This document shows, piece after piece, positions 63,432 to 64,000 of a stretch of DNA of 64,000 nucleotides; positions within the stretch are counted from its first letter, which is position 1, and each line of letters starts with the position of its first letter. Source of the DNA: Anaeromyces robustus. Its lineage: Eukaryota > Neocallimastigomycota > Neocallimastigomycetes > Neocallimastigales > Neocallimastigaceae. The translations under genes and the position numbers were made by a program. The stretch spans positions 7,501-71,500 of the forward strand of contig MCFG01000235.1 in the NCBI GenBank assembly GCA_002104895.1. The letters are read 5' to 3'. A model generated the notes under the pieces. It saw only the letters and a list, made by a program, of their open reading frames with translations. It was not told the DNA's origin and did no database searches.

Positions 63432-64000
63432 ACTACTTATTCTTTTACTTATTATCTTTTTCTTTTTATAAAATTACATACATATGGAGATTATTTGGAT
63501 TCCAATCTGCAGATCTTAGACCGATTGCGCTTTCAATAGTGTTTAAACTTCCAATATCTTCAAGACCAGGCTCATAAAATGTAAATAAAAATTCTGATGT
63601 ATTCCAATTAATAATTCTTATTGAACCATTTTTTTCGGCAACCATCATTAATTGTATATTTTGTTTATGAAAGCAAACTGACTTTCCTGAACTTTTTAAA
63701 ATAACTCTGTAATATTCTTCTGATTGTTTGTTTTTTATGTCTTTTGAAATTTTCCATATTCTACATGAACGATCATCTTTATTATTTATTTTTATAGTAA
63801 TAATTATTATAATAATAAATTATTAAAATGGTATAAAATATAATTTTTATTTAAATTAATAAACTCTTATAATATTAAGACTCTATTATTTAACATTTTT
63901 GTTACCACTAACTGAAGCTAAAATTCTTTCATTTTTATCATATCCAAATGCTATATCATTAATAAAATCTTTATGTCCTGAAATTACTTCTATATTTTCA
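62635..64000 (-). CDS. NUP37: Nucleoporin NUP37 homologue, 5' part outside the window
   Basis: Partial; exons in the window: 63906 to beyond 64000, 63482-63776, 63077-63187, 62855-62940, 62635-62765. NUP37 is a WD40 beta-propeller of the Nup107-160 Y-complex scaffold of the nuclear pore. Diagnostic segments: ISGHKDFINDIAFGY and ILASVSDDRSCRIWKIS; FHKQNIQLMVAEKNGSIRII, which is the family's most conserved stretch; a short IGSVIGQKFYIWN blade; and the C-terminal blade ICWHSTKSLLIGCLGNNLLF ending WDINI. The start codon and first blades lie past base 64000. The 63188-63481 intron is filled by microsatellites. Convergent with CFAP57. The donor after exon 63077-63187 was chosen because it restores the frame into FSPHDGNYFAT. 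Confidence 0.87.
63260..63429. repeat. Compound ATT/GTT/AATATT repeat in a NUP37 intron
   Basis: Adjacent arrays of ATT, GTT, ATTAAT and ATT units; open frames across it are repeat translations. Confidence 0.95.

Noticed and set aside
63280-63471. Leu/Ile-rich small frame
   Set aside because: Microsatellite translation inside a NUP37 intron.

Overview
The window is nuclear DNA from a very AT-rich, intron-rich eukaryote, most likely an anaerobic gut fungus (Neocallimastigomycota). The reasons are extreme AT bias; long AAT, AAAT and poly(A)/poly(T) tracts confined to introns and intergenic DNA; short introns with GTAAAT-type donors; a fungal-type F-BAR/RhoGAP protein; and two genes for motile flagella (IFT56 and CFAP57), which fit a zoosporic fungus and argue against Dictyostelium, which has similar base composition but no cilia. 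Family assignments come from recognising conserved sequence by eye; no search was run. Exon models were built by hand from splice signals, and each recognised complete multi-exon gene stays in one reading frame from start to stop.

Layout, left to right: a Cys-rich secreted/membrane protein (-, 1483-2193); a PWWP-domain protein (+, 4857-6433); kinetochore MIS12 (-, 7392-9604); an F-BAR/RhoGAP protein (+, 11061-14942); the ribosome-associated CCDC124/Lso2 homologue (+, 16193-17783); IFT56/TTC26 (+, 18478-21533); mitochondrial-type import J-protein PAM18/TIM14 (-, 22363-23029); a 20-exon RasGEF with an unusual N-terminal array of ubiquitin-like folds (-, 23760-29330); VMP1 (-, 31899-34817); a membrane-anchored histidine acid phosphatase (-, 37183-39398); VPS34 class III PI3-kinase (+, 40265-44788); SPT2 histone chaperone (-, 45318-47436); a 1792-residue Asn-rich protein of unknown function (+, 50279-56053); CFAP57 (+, 56955-62363); and the 3' part of NUP37 (-, 62635 to beyond 64000).

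The genes are mostly housekeeping and are not an operon. VMP1 and VPS34 both act in autophagosome formation and IFT56 and CFAP57 both serve the flagellum, but they are not adjacent or co-oriented, so shared regulation is not implied. MIS12/RhoGAP and acid phosphatase/VPS34 are divergent pairs with short shared upstream regions.

The most notable observations are two successive microexons (2 nt and 12 nt) needed to build the RasGEF catalytic core, five predicted ubiquitin-like domains in that RasGEF at roughly one per exon, a charged coiled-coil insertion inside the MIS12 head, and a roughly 450-bp intergenic island (15261-15710) carrying at least seven short perfect inverted repeats. I found no tRNA, rRNA, CRISPR array, transposase or viral gene.
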